A stretch of 7,120 nucleotides of DNA from positions 1-7,120 of the forward strand of contig CAKSJC010000084.1 in assembly GCA_934462885.1 (NCBI GenBank), given 5' to 3'. A program made the translations under genes and the position numbers. Origin of the DNA: an uncultured Eubacteriales bacterium. Lineage in GTDB: Bacteria > Bacillota > Clostridia > Oscillospirales > CAG-272. Under the pieces are notes generated by a model. That model searched no databases, was not told where the DNA came from, and worked only from the letters and a program-made list of their open reading frames with translations. Below are positions 5,965-7,120 of the stretch, piece after piece (within the stretch, counting starts at the first letter, position 1; every line of letters begins with the position of its first letter).

Positions 5965-7120
5965 ATGAACACAAAAGCAGAAATGAATAAAAAGGAATAT
6001 TATGTGCTTCCGGTCAATGACAAAAAAGGGCGCATTCAGTGCTTCATACGTACACTCGATAACCCGGATTCTTTTATTTTTGATTTTTCCGCCGCGGTGT
6101 GTGCAGATGATCCGGCTTACTTCGTATATGTCGACGTTACGCGTTTTTCCGGACTCAATATTATGCTGACGGACCGTGACGGAAAAGAAATCCCTCATAC
6201 TTTCCATGAAGGGCTTCCTGAAGTTGACAAAATAGAAAACGGCAAATTTCTCCGTCCGCTTATCCACTATACCGCTACAACAGGTTGGATAAACGATCCG
6301 AACGGTTTGATATTTGCCGACGGTAAATACCATATGTTCTATCAGCACAACCCGATGAGCGTTGAATGGGGGAATATGCACTGGGGGCACGCGGTTTCCG
6401 ACGATCTTTTTCACTGGCAGGACCACGGAGATGAGTTGTTCCCGGATGAGACGGGTCTTATGTTTTCCGGAAGCGCTATATGCGACGAAAACAACGTTGC
6501 AGGCTTTGGCGCAGGCGCTGTAATACTCTTTTACACTGCCGCTCCTCACGGAAACGAGCTTTCGATAGGACGCGAGACTTCACAATGCATAGCGTATTCG
6601 ACAGACGGCGGAAATACCTTTACAAAATATGAAAAAAATCCGATAATTCCGCACATTACTTCTCTCAATCGCGACCCGAAAGTCATATACTCTGATGAGA
6701 TAAAAAAATTTATAATGGCGCTCTATCTCGACGCTCACACTTATGCTCTTTTCACCTCCGAAAATCTTCTCGATTGGGAAAAATTTCAAGAGATCGAAAT
6801 GCCGCTCGACAATGAGTGCCCCGATTTTTATCCGCTCCGCGTAAAGAACGACGGAAGCGTAAAATGGGTCTTATCGGGGGCGCACGACACTTATATTGTC
6901 GGAAATCTGACCAAAGACGGATTTAAGCCGATTCAGGAAAACTTAAAATACAGCATAAATCCCGCATGCCGCAGTTATGCCGCTCAGACTTTCTCCGGAA
7001 TTCCGAACGGACGCAGAATAAGAATCGCTTGGGAACACACAAAATCCGACGGCGCTGTCTTCTGCTCCCAGATGTCTCTGCCATGCGAAATGTCTCTTCG
7101 AAATGTCGACGGTGTTTTCC
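5965..7120 (+). CDS. Glycoside hydrolase family 32 protein, 3' end beyond the window
   Basis: The first 385 codons of a fructan- or sucrose-hydrolysing enzyme are present; the reading frame is still open at the window end. GH32 enzymes cleave beta-fructosidic bonds (sucrose, inulin, levan, fructo-oligosaccharides) with retention of configuration. All three catalytic acids are present: the nucleophile Asp111 in WINDPNG (108-114), the transition-state stabiliser Asp237 in RDP (236-238) and the acid/base Glu284 in ECPDF (284-288). Supporting blocks are MFYQHNP, NMHWGHAVSDDLFHW and FSGSA (167-171). These make up the five-bladed propeller from about residue 98; the usual C-terminal beta-sandwich would lie downstream. 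Residues 1 to about 95 form an extra polar, beta-rich region, resembling the extra N-terminal domains some gut-bacterial GH32 proteins carry before the propeller. The N-terminus (MNTKAEMNKKEYY) has no signal peptide or membrane segment, so a cytoplasmic role on imported sugars is inferred. The exact substrate cannot be assigned. It has its own promoter and no link to purine synthesis. Confidence 0.95.
   Translation, partial: MNTKAEMNKKEYYVLPVNDKKGRIQCFIRTLDNPDSFIFDFSAAVCADDPAYFVYVDVTRFSGLNIMLTDRDGKEIPHTFHEGLPEVDKIENGKFLRPLIHYTATTGWINDPNGLIFADGKYHMFYQHNPMSVEWGNMHWGHAVSDDLFHWQDHGDELFPDETGLMFSGSAICDENNVAGFGAGAVILFYTAAPHGNELSIGRETSQCIAYSTDGGNTFTKYEKNPIIPHITSLNRDPKVIYSDEIKKFIMALYLDAHTYALFTSENLLDWEKFQEIEMPLDNECPDFYPLRVKNDGSVKWVLSGAHDTYIVGNLTKDGFKPIQENLKYSINPACRSYAAQTFSGIPNGRRIRIAWEHTKSDGAVFCSQMSLPCEMSLRNVDGVF

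Noticed and set aside
5706..5990. Open frame of 94 codons in the purL-GH32 spacer
   Set aside because: It has no ribosome binding site, reads through the palindrome and the promoter boxes, overlaps the GH32 start and shows no recognisable domain. It is most likely a chance frame across a repeat.
5940..5990. Possible 16-codon leader peptide overlapping the GH32 start
   Set aside because: No Shine-Dalgarno sequence precedes its ATG, and there is no run of regulatory codons or attenuator hairpin. The 3-codon frame at 5944-5955 is rejected for the same reason.
5959..6549. Long antisense open frame (196 codons) opposite the GH32 gene
   Set aside because: It lies wholly over and opposite to a clearly conserved enzyme sequence, has no recognisable domain, and its existence follows from codon bias of the real gene.

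Overview
The window reads as ordinary bacterial chromosome at moderate GC, most likely from an anaerobic Firmicute (Clostridia). The grounds are a single-chain PurL of the roughly 1,240-residue type with a short N-terminal region, as known from Clostridia and streptococci; Shine-Dalgarno sites at the purL and GH32 starts; and a housekeeping promoter of the TTGACA-N17-TATACT kind, which argues against Bacteroidetes. The exact family cannot be read from this sequence. All three complete or partial gene boundaries seen are on the + strand.

Bases 2-5655 are the end of a purine biosynthesis operon: the 3' part of an AICAR transformylase (purH-type, only the C-terminal 204 residues present), complete purD (GAR synthetase) and complete purL (FGAM synthase with fused glutaminase). 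Gaps are 40 and 7 bases, there is no terminator between the genes, and the purL ribosome binding site lies inside the last codons of purD. Together they cover step 2 (PurD), step 4 (PurL) and step 9 (AICAR formylation) of de novo IMP synthesis. The transformylase fragment is strikingly close to the animal ATIC form and aligns without gaps across its substrate-binding residues.

Bases 5656-5964 are intergenic. They hold a perfect 30-base palindrome (5742-5771), an imperfect 13-base direct repeat of its right arm, then a near-consensus extended promoter (5854-5882) and a good ribosome binding site (5950-5955). The first part may be a dispersed intergenic repeat. No conventional hairpin-plus-T-run terminator is visible after purL.

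Bases 5965-7120 are the first 385 codons of a glycoside hydrolase family 32 enzyme (fructan or sucrose hydrolase), cut off by the window end. It has all three catalytic carboxylates, an extra N-terminal beta-rich region of about 95 residues, and no signal peptide, so it probably acts in the cytoplasm as the first gene of a separate sugar-use transcription unit. I found no sign of a new multi-gene system; the items most worth checking are the palindrome block and the regulation of the GH32 gene.
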